Virus record (IMG/VR): IMGVR_UViG_3300023116_000085
Coordinates: 1-45,718 of that record
DNA: 45,718 nucleotides
Source of the DNA: a virus
Direction: 5' to 3' (one strand)
Every line of letters begins with the position of its first letter. The stretch's first letter is position 1. The notes below the pieces were generated by a model. The model saw only the letters and a list, made by a program, of their open reading frames with translations, did not search any database and was not told where the DNA came from. Made by a program: the position numbers and the translations under genes. This document shows positions 7,778 to 17,036 of this stretch, piece by piece.

Positions 7778-7785
7778 TATTTAGA
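7778..7785 (-). promoter_or_regulatory. Late promoter-like octamer on the fibre stop codon (TCTAAATA)
   Basis: TCTAAATA contains the TAA stop (7781-7783) of the 2,902-residue gene and lies 25 bases before the 380-residue gene. It is a C variant of the T4 motif. The conserved position supports it. Confidence 0.55.
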
Positions 7786-10700
7786 CAATATTCCAGCTTC
7801 CACCATCCGAAATGGTGATTACAACGTTGTTATTGATTGTTAGTGGTCCAAAACTACCACAATTGTATCCTGAAGGAATTGTGATGTTTTCATCGACAAA
7901 GTTTCTGTTCGCTTTAAATGTTCCATAAGTATCAATCCATTGCTTGATACCGTTAGCATAAAGGACTCTATTATTTGCACCATTAACAAAATCTTGTCCT
8001 TCAATATTTGCAGAACCAAGAACATGTAGTGTGTAAGTTGGATCTTCTTTATTGATACCAACTTTTGAAAGTCTGTAGATATCATCGCCATTAGATGCCT
8101 CGGTCCATCTGGAGGTGACAAACTCAGCGTTGTTCTGGAACAACTGACCATTAAAGTTAACATCACCTTGGACGTTAAACTTATAGTTTCTAACCGTAGA
8201 ACCATCAGTAGGATCAATGCCAGAGGTATCAGTTGTGTTGATAGTTACAGCATTATTTACACCATCAATTCCAAGTGCAGGACTTCCAGTAAATGTAGTT
8301 GTTCCTGCTGAATCAGAAGATTCAAATGTGAAGTAGTTATTTGATTGTGTATTGCTACCAATTCTCCAGTATCTTGTGGCAGTATTGTTGCGGAAGTTAA
8401 TCGCACCGTTGCTAGTATTTTGTAATGTAATAGAATTTGTGTTTGTTTGATTTCTGTTATTATCAAAAATTCTAGTTCCATTAATCTGATAACCAAATGG
8501 TGCATCCACACCACTGTCATCTAGAATTCTAAATTGAATCTTATTTCCATCTTCTGGTTCGATGAAATCAAGACCCTCTGGTGTTGCCTTAATTGCCATA
8601 TCGGCAGTGGCTGGAGTTCCTCCATCAGAAGTTCCATCAAAGTAAATTGTTGGAGTTCCATTTCTGAGGTAGATGTCTCCTCTAACGTCAAGAGATGCTT
8701 GAGGTACAGATGTATTAATACCAACACGATCAGTAGATACATCAACAAATAGTGTATCGGTATCAACTGCAAGATCATCAGTAATACTAACCGTGCTTAG
8801 GAATGTACCAGTTCCAGATACTGATAAATTGGAAGAAGCACCAGTAATTGTTAGCGTACCTGTCATGGTATCGCCTGCCTTGAGTACGTTCAAGGAAGCA
8901 GAACCAGTTAAGTTTGCTGTGATTGTTCCAGCAGAGAAGTTGCCACTCGCATCACGTTGTACAGCAGTGTTGGCAACATTTGCTGATTGGAACTCAATGT
9001 TTCCAGCGTTCCAAACAATGTTTCCATTTACATTCAGACCATCTGCGTTTGCTACGAGAACATTTAGGGTTCCAGAACCATCAGATGCATTACCACCAGT
9101 TGCGATAATAGCAGCATTGTAGTTAGAAGGTACTAATTGAGAACTGGTGAAATAGACAGCAGGCGATGTTGCCTGTCCATCTCTTCTTCCTAATCTTAGA
9201 TTAGCAGTGCCGCTATCACTTTCTAGTTTTGCTACTTCAACTACGTTATCATCATCAATAGCAAAGTCTTGGAATTCTTGCCTATCGCTAGCAGTACCAA
9301 TTGTTAGAGCACCAACAAAATTACCAGTTGTTAGTCTACCAACAATAATTGTGTAATCGTTAATATTGTCTGCAAGATCATCGTTAATGATCAAATTATC
9401 AATCGTGATAGCACCAGTTGCCTGTGAGTTTGCATTATATAAATTGACACTTTGACCAGGGACAAATGGTGTTGTGTTTAGAATTCTACCAGAAATATAA
9501 ATCCTATACTTAGGATCACCGTTAAAGGATTGAACAGTAATTGTATCTCTAACCTTGGTGGCACTGATAAATCCTGGTAGTCTATTATCAGAAAGTGTAC
9601 CGTAGTTAATATTGAGAGCGTTTCTGTACCAAGTTCCTTGAGCACCATCTAACCTATCAGCATCTAGACCAGAACCAATACCATCATTCAGAGAGGTCCA
9701 CATTTTTGCCCATGAACCGAATGCAGTAACACCAGTTCCTGAACCACGCAACCAGATGTTATCGTTGTCGGTAAATGCCATCTGTCTGACACCACCTTCA
9801 GCAGTTAGACCCTGACCCTTGTTTCTAATTGTGAGAACAAGGTGCTGCGATCCACCATCATTCAGTAGGTCTGCGGAATTATTGATCGTGTTAGCAACGA
9901 GACCCTCAACGAAGTTGTTTGGAGTTGGGTTTGAAGTTGGGTTGTTAGTACCAGTTGCAAGTCTTAATGTATTACCAGAAGAACCAGAAACACTGATGTT
10001 ATATGTACCAGCTAGTCTATCTGTTGGCAGAGTACCAGCATTCTGGTTGCTGGAGTTTAGGTAGAATGAACCTTGCTTAGTATCAAGAAGGTCAGCATCT
10101 AAACCTGATCCAGGTCCAGTTTTAATTTCTACCGAACCGTTTCCTGCAGTACCAATATTGAACTGATCTTTTTTGAGTCTTACGACACCAATAGTACCAT
10201 AAAGGTCGGATGAAATCGTAAGATCTGTTACTCTTTGAACATCAATAGAAACATTAGCATATTGTCTGTTAACGGTTGAAATTTTTGCTTCTAGAACTAA
10301 AGAGGATCCTGCACCAATTTCTAGTGGAGATGTTGTAATACTAAAATCGTTGTTATATCCTTGACCACCATCAGTTACAGTAATTGATGTTACAGAATTT
10401 CCAGAAACAACAATGTTTGCTTTTACTCCAGTTCCAGTTCCTCCAGTCAATTCTACATCAAAGTATTGACCGTCTGTATAACCACTACCACCATTAGCGA
10501 TGATGATGTCGTCAACAAAATTACCTTGAGTGTAAGAAGATTCAAATGTGACTGGAGAACCACCACGCTCAAACTCAATGATTGTTCCAGCATTAATTGT
10601 TTGAGTTAGTGGATTATTCAGGGAGATAGTTGTTAGACCTGCAGCGGTAATAACACCAGTGATGTTAGTATTTGCTTGAATTCCTAGGACACTGCTAACA

Positions 10701-13700
10701 ACTTCATGACCAATAAGAACATCAGAGTTTGTTTGGAAAATAAGTTGACTGGAACCAGAACTTGCTGTGCTGTAGAGCTTATCGAAGTATCTAACTTCGG
10801 CACCTTTGATTGATTGAACTGCTAGAGCGAAGTTCTGATCTCCTCTCAAGAATGTAAACGAGTTTGCAGCACCGCCTGATGCAAGTCTGTCTGTCTCAAT
10901 AACACCAGATGTGATGTCAGAAGCAGCAATCTGGTTGGAAGATAGAGATACCCAGTTATTGCTATCTGAAGCAGAAGTGTTTACAATTCTGGTAATATTG
11001 ACCGTTTCTGAAGGAATATCACTACTCTCAATACTGTCAGTATCTTCTAGTGAAACTCTGTTGACAATATCTCCATATAATCTATTTTCAATTAGAGAGA
11101 TTGCCGTTGCTTGAGTGCCAGAACCAGCAGGAGCAGCAATAGTTACAGTTGGAGCTGCAGTATATCCCTTACCACCAATATATCCATTGTATAGAACTAA
11201 TGATAGAGTTACAACCTCACCATTTGCAATCGTAGTCTCCGCTTTTGCTTCTACACCACCAAGTTGCAATGTACCAGAAATAGTTACGTTTGGTGGTTGA
11301 GTATAACCAGAACCACCATCTGTAATATTCAAGCGATATACAACACCCTCTCTGTACTCAGTTGCCTGAATACGTCCACCGCTGAGACTACCAGTGAAGA
11401 TATCTCCGATAGTGAACTGTAGAGTTGGATCTGGTACAAATGCAGCAAACAAACTGTCAAGGTCATTGTTAAGAATGAATGACGTTGATGTATCTGCTTG
11501 AATTGCAATATCACCAGCAAGTGCTCCTTCTAGAGCAAGTCTTTCTGCTTGGTCAGCAACAGTATAAACTTCAAATGGTCTAAGTGCTGGAATTTGATCG
11601 ATAGAGATCTTACCAGAATCTGTAAGTTCGACCAGTGCTCTAGGAACAGCGTTCGTAGAGTATGGTTTGTTAATGTATGGACCGAGGTTGTTGGTGATGT
11701 AGTCTCTAACTGCCTTCTGAGTTGGTAGAACCGAGTTGCTTGTACCAGCACCACCAAGAGTATTATCTGCAGAGAAACCTGTAACAACAACGTCTCCTCC
11801 TTTCAGTTTCAGGAATTCAACTTCAGAGATAGTAACCGTACCTGTAAATGTAATAGCACCAGTTCTGTTTTCAATTCTGGCAAAAGTACCAACCTTAAAG
11901 TCACCAAGTTCGTCAGTACCAGAAACATAAACACGTCCATAGTCTTCAGATACTTGCTCGTTTGCTTCGATCTTAGTACCACCGTTTTCGGGTAGAGCAA
12001 GATAGTTAGTACCAGAACCTGCAAATTCCCAAGTGTGGGAAGAGGAGTTAACAATAGATGGTCTATGTAGTCTGATAGTTTTACCTAAGATATTTCCAGT
12101 AGAAACTGGAAGACCTGTTGAACTATCGGTAAGGTCCATTGGTTGACCTTGACCATCATCAATTGTTAATTGAGCTGTGAATGGTGGACCAGCACCAACA
12201 GCGCCAACAGCATCGATAAAGTATTCGATATCTGGATTAGTGTTTTCATATCCATCAATCTTAACAACGTAATGTTCTAGTGGTTCTCTTCCAAGACCAT
12301 CAACGGTGAGAACTGCTCTACCTGTTGGAGTTGCGGAAACGTTAGCAACAGTTGCAACGTCAAATTCATATGCTTCTCTTCTATATCCAATACCACGAAG
12401 AGCGTAGATACCGAAGTTTGTTGCAGAGTTAGTAATCGAGCAATAGCCACCACTTTCTGCTAGAACACCGTCAGCACAGAAGATAACAAATACCGAAACC
12501 AACTGAGTATATCCATCTTCAATAACCTTGTATCCCGTACCACCAAAGGAAACGATGGTGAATGCCGAAGCAACCATCGACTTACCCTGGTTGGGGTATG
12601 TTGCCGTACCATCGAGTTCTAGACCAGGGAAAGGACAGTTAGGTTGCTTAACCTTAGAACCATCAACCAGGGCACCACTACCACCAAGGAAGGAGATAAC
12701 AGAAGAGTTCTGGGTATATGGTGATGCCTCAATAATTGGATAATCATTATAGAAACCACGAACTGCCATTCTTACATTATTCAGATCATAGATGTAAGAA
12801 TCTGGATATGTAATAATATCAGCAGGATCAAATAAAGTTCCAGTTGTAACCGTTGTTGATCCTGGTTCAATCGCGGTTGGACTTAGTGGATTATCAGCAT
12901 ATTCTAGAATGCCATCCAAAATACTCATTGAAGTATTGATTGCCGCAGCGACATTAGCACAATCTGGAGATGAAGGATCTGCAAGAATTGTATTATCTGT
13001 ATACTGAGGGATTGGTGAAGTTGTGGAGATTGCGTTTCCAGCACCATCAGTCCAATTACGCATTGCTGCGATAGCATATATTTCTACCTGACCATATGCA
13101 TATCTTGTTTCATCCAACTGAGAAGCATCGATGCCAGTTAATGCTGCACCAGAGAAATATGCTTCTGCGTTAGTAACAATACCGCTATTTCCACCAAGAA
13201 CAAGGTCTCTAATAAGACCACTGAGAATATAGTTGATGTCTCTACGGCACTTTCTTTGATGAATATCAGAAAGACCTAGTGATGGATATGTTGTCTCGGT
13301 ATCAATTAGTGCTTGATCTGCAATCAGATCTCTATTTCTTGCAATTAAGTACGCAGCATCTAAGAAAGTGCCAGATGCATTATTAGCAATTACATCTACC
13401 CATAGGTATGATAGTGTGTCAATAGCAGATCTTACATCATCACATGCTTTTCCACTGCCATTTGCTGTACCATCAGCATTTAGTAGAGCAGTGCTTGTAA
13501 TAACACTATCATCAAAATATCTAGGCAGTGATGAATACTGTGGAACATAGACTGGATCGGATCCAGTTCTATTGCCAGTTCTCCAATTACACATTGCGTA
13601 GATTGCTAGTTCTCTAGCATACTCAATGGCACGTACTGTTTGAATAATTTCGTTTTCTACATAATCAACTTTAGCACCTACGATATACTTTTGTGCTGCT

Positions 13701-16489
13701 TCGATAATATTGTGGTTCGAACCAAACTCAAGGTCTCTAACAATAGCATTAATGAAGTGAACAACGTCTTGCTTACACTGCTCATCACTTACTGGAATAT
13801 TGAAACTTGGATATACTTTTGTTCCATTATCACATTCAACTTCGAGATCAGCAAGTCTTACAGTAGAATCTTCTACGAGAGCTGGAATTGTAACAGATGT
13901 TGTTACGGTAGCAACACCAGTTACTGTTGCATCATAAACGAAATCGGTAATACTATAACTATTTCCACCAAATATTACTGTACCCGTTGGATTTAAATTA
14001 TCATAAGTATGCTCAAATCTAGATGTACCTAGATAAATTTTAAAATCGTTGCCACTTACATCATATACAGAGAAGTATTCTTTTTTGAATTCATCATTAA
14101 TTCTTCCAACAACTTCGTCAGCAATAAACTCTCTATTGTTGCGAAGATACACACAAGCATCCTGATATCTTCTCTCTACAGGAGTTGCTAGTGGGAAAGT
14201 ATTTGGTGAGTTTAGAAGAGATAATGTAACACTTTTAGTGTAAGTGCTGACAGTAGCAAACTGTCCTGGATCAAAGTTGGCGTCATTAATTGATGGTGCT
14301 TTTTTTGGAATAACAAATCTTCTTGCACGACCGTCAGCATCTTCAATAACTTTGTAAATTCTCTGCTTTCCATTCAAGAAAGATAGATCTGGTGTTGTGG
14401 TTGGAAGACCAGCAATAATAATTTCTTGACCTTCTTTAAAGTCGTGAATATTAGATCTACCAACTAGTTCGTTAGTGTAAAATACAATACCACCTAGATC
14501 TTCAGAGTTTCCAAACTGCTCATTCTGGAAACCACCTGTAAATCCTCCTTGCTGGGAGAAATCAATTCTTTGAATAGGAAGAGTTGCGGTGATATCATCT
14601 TCTACAGAAACAACTTCACCCTCTGCTCTAATCGATTCCAGTGATGTTGTGTCAAATGTGTATGATACAACACTAGCACTATTAATATTAATTGTTTCTG
14701 CTTGCTGACTATCCCATGATGGTGATCCTAGTAGAGGAGCAACTAAAACGTCCCACTCTGTTGGAGAATCTGGATCATCTGGAGTAGTAGAAACAACTTC
14801 ATAATATCCAGAAGTGAAACTACTATCATCTGTATCATCTAAGAAAATATAAGAACCACCAGCAATAAGTCCTGCTGGATCTGTTGTGGTTACAAATCTA
14901 TTAGCACCAGAAGTTCTGGTAATGGTCAATGCAATAGAAGCATTAGTTGAGGCAGAAGTAATAAATCTAAATTGTTCACCTTCAACGAAAGAACCACTTG
15001 TCAGCTCAATGTCGATCTTACCATTAACATAAGCGTTAGCTCCTGTTGTAGAATCAAATACAAGATCAATTACATTTGCTCTAGCACCAGTGTTAACACC
15101 AACAACCTCAACACCAGTTTGTAGTTGTTGTAGACCAGTGTTTTGCTGGAATCCAACACGGAATTGATCTGGTCCAAAAACTTGATGACCGATGGGGAAT
15201 TCAACACCAAAGTCTCCGTTTGCTTCATAGTCAACCAAGATTCTCTGCTTATCGTCAAAGACCATAGCAAAATCCCAAGTAGCAACTGGGTCGCCATTGG
15301 AATCAATTTGGTCTCGATAAGTAACACCAATAACGTAGTTTTTATCACCAAATTTTACAATATGTTTGCCTGGGTTTTTAGGACGAATGATTACCAAACG
15401 AAGGTTGTCGCCAACGATAGATGCATCGGGTGGCAGTGAAATTGGGTTATCTTCTAGGTAATCACCACCAGAAACAATGATGGTTTCTTTGACACCAGGA
15501 GTTGCCCAAGCAAGTTGTGCTGCCTTTTTAATTGTTCTAACAGGAGCAACAGCAGAACGACCATCGTTTAGGTCCGAACCAATTTGCTCGGAAACATAGA
15601 TACGACCACCAACGTCATTCGTTGCTAGGTTGAGGACGTATTCTGTTGTAGCGATCTTATCCGATCTATCGCCAAGTAGAGGAGTGATAGAACGTGGGAA
15701 GATACCTGACTCTCCCGTTTCATTATATGCATAAGCACTCTGGTCAACTACGCGAAAACCAATGTGCTTGAAGTTTACTTCACCATTAAGTTGAGTGCCA
15801 TCAGAGTGTTCTGGTGCCTCGTTTCCTGTCTGACCAGTGTTTAGTGCTTGATATACATTTGAACCAAAATATCTATATGAATCTTTTTGAATAATAACAT
15901 TACTATCCCAGATAGTACCTGTATTATTCATATAGGTTTTGAAATCTGGACCACGCAACTCCAAGTCTGGAGTAACGAAATTGTCAATATCAAGGTTTAA
16001 GATTCTTGCAGTATCAGAAATGATAGACGTTGAGGTTCTGATAGCACCATTAATATCAAGTTCATAGTCAACAGTATCCAAGAACGCTTCAGCATCAGCA
16101 CCACCGCCATTTCCACCAGTAATTACAACATTAGGAGCAGTGGTATATCCACTACCAGGATTGTTAATAGCAATGTTTACAACACGACCATTAAAAATAA
16201 AAGCAGAAGCAAGTGCTTGTACTCCACCAGCAGTTGCTGGAGGATCGATAGTTACTGAAGGTTCAACAGTATATCCACTACCACCACTAATAATATCAAT
16301 ATTATTAACTCTCTGCCCAGTTCTGTTAATACCAACACGCGGCAACTGCGTGTTTGCATCAAGCTCGGTTCTAAGAATTTCTCTTTCGTTAGAACCTACG
16401 CCTACTCTAACAGTAAGTTCATTATCACCGATGAGCTTAGGTTGAGAACCTCTAATAAACTCTTTGTCGGAATTGATATTAAAACTCAT
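7781..16489 (-). CDS. 2,902-residue tail-fibre protein
   Basis: Module order by residue: a short N-terminal region with two GSGYT repeats (~70-135). Next is a probable beta-helix domain opening with GRIYVSEQIGSDLNDGRS near residue 293 and returning near 1,310-1,390 (GGYCSITNSATNFGIYALRG). Between the two lie two copies of the helical RD/GGN module (~770-1150), the first split by a beta insertion. A GDIAIQAD fibre module lies near 1655. Two GSGLDAD repeats lie near 2125 and 2265, GDTMTGTLTI near 2540, and RVGINTSVPQASLDVRG near 2582. The C-terminal tip ends in ISDGGSWNIV. GTMTG and GLDAD repeats are known phage tail-fibre elements. It sits in the position of T4 genes 11/12 and is the best candidate for the main host-recognition fibre. 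Its stop codon forms part of the next late promoter. Confidence 0.9.
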   Translation of the reverse strand: MSFNINSDKEFIRGSQPKLIGDNELTVRVGVGSNEREILRTELDANTQLPRVGINRTGQRVNNIDIISGGSGYTVEPSVTIDPPATAGGVQALASAFIFNGRVVNIAINNPGSGYTTAPNVVITGGNGGGADAEAFLDTVDYELDINGAIRTSTSIISDTARILNLDIDNFVTPDLELRGPDFKTYMNNTGTIWDSNVIIQKDSYRYFGSNVYQALNTGQTGNEAPEHSDGTQLNGEVNFKHIGFRVVDQSAYAYNETGESGIFPRSITPLLGDRSDKIATTEYVLNLATNDVGGRIYVSEQIGSDLNDGRSAVAPVRTIKKAAQLAWATPGVKETIIVSGGDYLEDNPISLPPDASIVGDNLRLVIIRPKNPGKHIVKFGDKNYVIGVTYRDQIDSNGDPVATWDFAMVFDDKQRILVDYEANGDFGVEFPIGHQVFGPDQFRVGFQQNTGLQQLQTGVEVVGVNTGARANVIDLVFDSTTGANAYVNGKIDIELTSGSFVEGEQFRFITSASTNASIALTITRTSGANRFVTTTDPAGLIAGGSYIFLDDTDDSSFTSGYYEVVSTTPDDPDSPTEWDVLVAPLLGSPSWDSQQAETININSASVVSYTFDTTSLESIRAEGEVVSVEDDITATLPIQRIDFSQQGGFTGGFQNEQFGNSEDLGGIVFYTNELVGRSNIHDFKEGQEIIIAGLPTTTPDLSFLNGKQRIYKVIEDADGRARRFVIPKKAPSINDANFDPGQFATVSTYTKSVTLSLLNSPNTFPLATPVERRYQDACVYLRNNREFIADEVVGRINDEFKKEYFSVYDVSGNDFKIYLGTSRFEHTYDNLNPTGTVIFGGNSYSITDFVYDATVTGVATVTTSVTIPALVEDSTVRLADLEVECDNGTKVYPSFNIPVSDEQCKQDVVHFINAIVRDLEFGSNHNIIEAAQKYIVGAKVDYVENEIIQTVRAIEYARELAIYAMCNWRTGNRTGSDPVYVPQYSSLPRYFDDSVITSTALLNADGTANGSGKACDDVRSAIDTLSYLWVDVIANNASGTFLDAAYLIARNRDLIADQALIDTETTYPSLGLSDIHQRKCRRDINYILSGLIRDLVLGGNSGIVTNAEAYFSGAALTGIDASQLDETRYAYGQVEIYAIAAMRNWTDGAGNAISTTSPIPQYTDNTILADPSSPDCANVAAAINTSMSILDGILEYADNPLSPTAIEPGSTTVTTGTLFDPADIITYPDSYIYDLNNVRMAVRGFYNDYPIIEASPYTQNSSVISFLGGSGALVDGSKVKQPNCPFPGLELDGTATYPNQGKSMVASAFTIVSFGGTGYKVIEDGYTQLVSVFVIFCADGVLAESGGYCSITNSATNFGIYALRGIGYRREAYEFDVATVANVSATPTGRAVLTVDGLGREPLEHYVVKIDGYENTNPDIEYFIDAVGAVGAGPPFTAQLTIDDGQGQPMDLTDSSTGLPVSTGNILGKTIRLHRPSIVNSSSHTWEFAGSGTNYLALPENGGTKIEANEQVSEDYGRVYVSGTDELGDFKVGTFARIENRTGAITFTGTVTISEVEFLKLKGGDVVVTGFSADNTLGGAGTSNSVLPTQKAVRDYITNNLGPYINKPYSTNAVPRALVELTDSGKISIDQIPALRPFEVYTVADQAERLALEGALAGDIAIQADTSTSFILNNDLDSLFAAFVPDPTLQFTIGDIFTGSLSGGRIQATEYREGVVYRLNITDGGSGYTQPPNVTISGTLQLGGVEAKAETTIANGEVVTLSLVLYNGYIGGKGYTAAPTVTIAAPAGSGTQATAISLIENRLYGDIVNRVSLEDTDSIESSDIPSETVNITRIVNTSASDSNNWVSLSSNQIAASDITSGVIETDRLASGGAANSFTFLRGDQNFALAVQSIKGAEVRYFDKLYSTASSGSSQLIFQTNSDVLIGHEVVSSVLGIQANTNITGVITAAGLTTISLNNPLTQTINAGTIIEFERGGSPVTFESSYTQGNFVDDIIIANGGSGYTDGQYFDVELTGGTGTGVKANIVVSGNSVTSITVTDGGQGYNNDFSITTSPLEIGAGSSLVLEAKISTVNRQYANVSIDVQRVTDLTISSDLYGTIGVVRLKKDQFNIGTAGNGSVEIKTGPGSGLDADLLDTKQGSFYLNSSNQNAGTLPTDRLAGTYNISVSGSSGNTLRLATGTNNPTSNPTPNNFVEGLVANTINNSADLLNDGGSQHLVLTIRNKGQGLTAEGGVRQMAFTDNDNIWLRGSGTGVTAFGSWAKMWTSLNDGIGSGLDADRLDGAQGTWYRNALNINYGTLSDNRLPGFISATKVRDTITVQSFNGDPKYRIYISGRILNTTPFVPGQSVNLYNANSQATGAITIDNLIINDDLADNINDYTIIVGRLTTGNFVGALTIGTASDRQEFQDFAIDDDNVVEVAKLESDSGTANLRLGRRDGQATSPAVYFTSSQLVPSNYNAAIIATGGNASDGSGTLNVLVANADGLNVNGNIVWNAGNIEFQSANVANTAVQRDASGNFSAGTITANLTGSASLNVLKAGDTMTGTLTITGASSNLSVSGTGTFLSTVSITDDLAVDTDTLFVDVSTDRVGINTSVPQASLDVRGDIYLRNGTPTIYFDGTSDGGTPATADMAIKATPEGLDFIEPEDGNKIQFRILDDSGVDAPFGYQINGTRIFDNNRNQTNTNSITLQNTSNGAINFRNNTATRYWRIGSNTQSNNYFTFESSDSAGTTTFTGSPALGIDGVNNAVTINTTDTSGIDPTDGSTVRNYKFNVQGDVNFNGQLFQNNAEFVTSRWTEASNGDDIYRLSKVGINKEDPTYTLHVLGSANIEGQDFVNGANNRVLYANGIKQWIDTYGTFKANRNFVDENITIPSGYNCGSFGPLTINNNVVITISDGGSWNIV

Positions 16490-16524
16490 GGTGCTGACTA
16501 GCTCCGCCTACTTTGCCTCAGTTA

Positions 16525-16532
16525 TATTTAGC
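16525..16532 (-). promoter_or_regulatory. Late promoter-like octamer before the 2,902-residue fibre gene (GCTAAATA)
   Basis: GCTAAATA begins one base after the upstream TAA stop and lies 35 bases before the start. A purine-rich GGCGGAG lies between, about 13 bases before the ATG. It has C at the second position instead of the T4-consensus A. Confidence 0.5.
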
Positions 16533-16533
16533 A

Positions 16534-17034
16534 TTACTGCCATAGAATACTTATAACTTGAGTGGAAACCAGCCACTTAATTGTATTAGTAGTACCAGCT
16601 CTCGTAGTTGTATAACTAAATCTATTCGTAGATCCTAGAGGATCGATAGACCAAGATTGTCCAATGGGAATATCATCTTTGATGACTGTTCTTAGTGAAG
16701 AAAGAACCGTTGTGGATCCAGTATTATCACAGGTCATGGTTGTTTCCAATTTAGCAGAATAAACAGTTGCTAAAGGATTAACAGCAATAATATGACCCGT
16801 GATAAAGTTAATAGTGTTATTATCAATTACAATTTGAGTTCCAATATCATCCAATGCTAAAACAGACGTATTTAATCCCCTCAAGATGTAATTAGTAATC
16901 TTACTATCTGAGTAGAAAGAATTTCTAATCTCTAGAGTGTTTAAATCTTTAGCATTTCTAAGTTCATCGACAATAACAGTCTTGTCGATGGAAAATCCAC
17001 CTGTAGAATCAAACTTTTCTTTTGTAGTTGCCAT
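16534..17034 (-). CDS. 166-residue probable virion structural protein
   Basis: The start codon lies two bases after the stop of the 1,790-residue gene, so it is probably translated by reinitiation. The sequence is rich in threonine, serine and beta-prone stretches, with no signal peptide, membrane segment or catalytic motif. The C-terminal part (SWSIDPLGSTNRFSYTTTRA...) resembles a beta-sandwich rather than an enzyme. Lying between two fibre-like giants, it may be an accessory fibre or linker component. I do not recognise a family. Confidence 0.7.
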   Translation of the reverse strand: MATTKEKFDSTGGFSIDKTVIVDELRNAKDLNTLEIRNSFYSDSKITNYILRGLNTSVLALDDIGTQIVIDNNTINFITGHIIAVNPLATVYSAKLETTMTCDNTGSTTVLSSLRTVIKDDIPIGQSWSIDPLGSTNRFSYTTTRAGTTNTIKWLVSTQVISILWQ

Positions 17035-17036
17035 TT

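Noticed and set aside
7840-12054. Minus-strand frames of 60-125 codons within the 2,902-residue fibre gene
   Set aside because: They are out-of-frame readings of the repetitive fibre gene with biased leucine/threonine composition; the continuous main frame explains the region.
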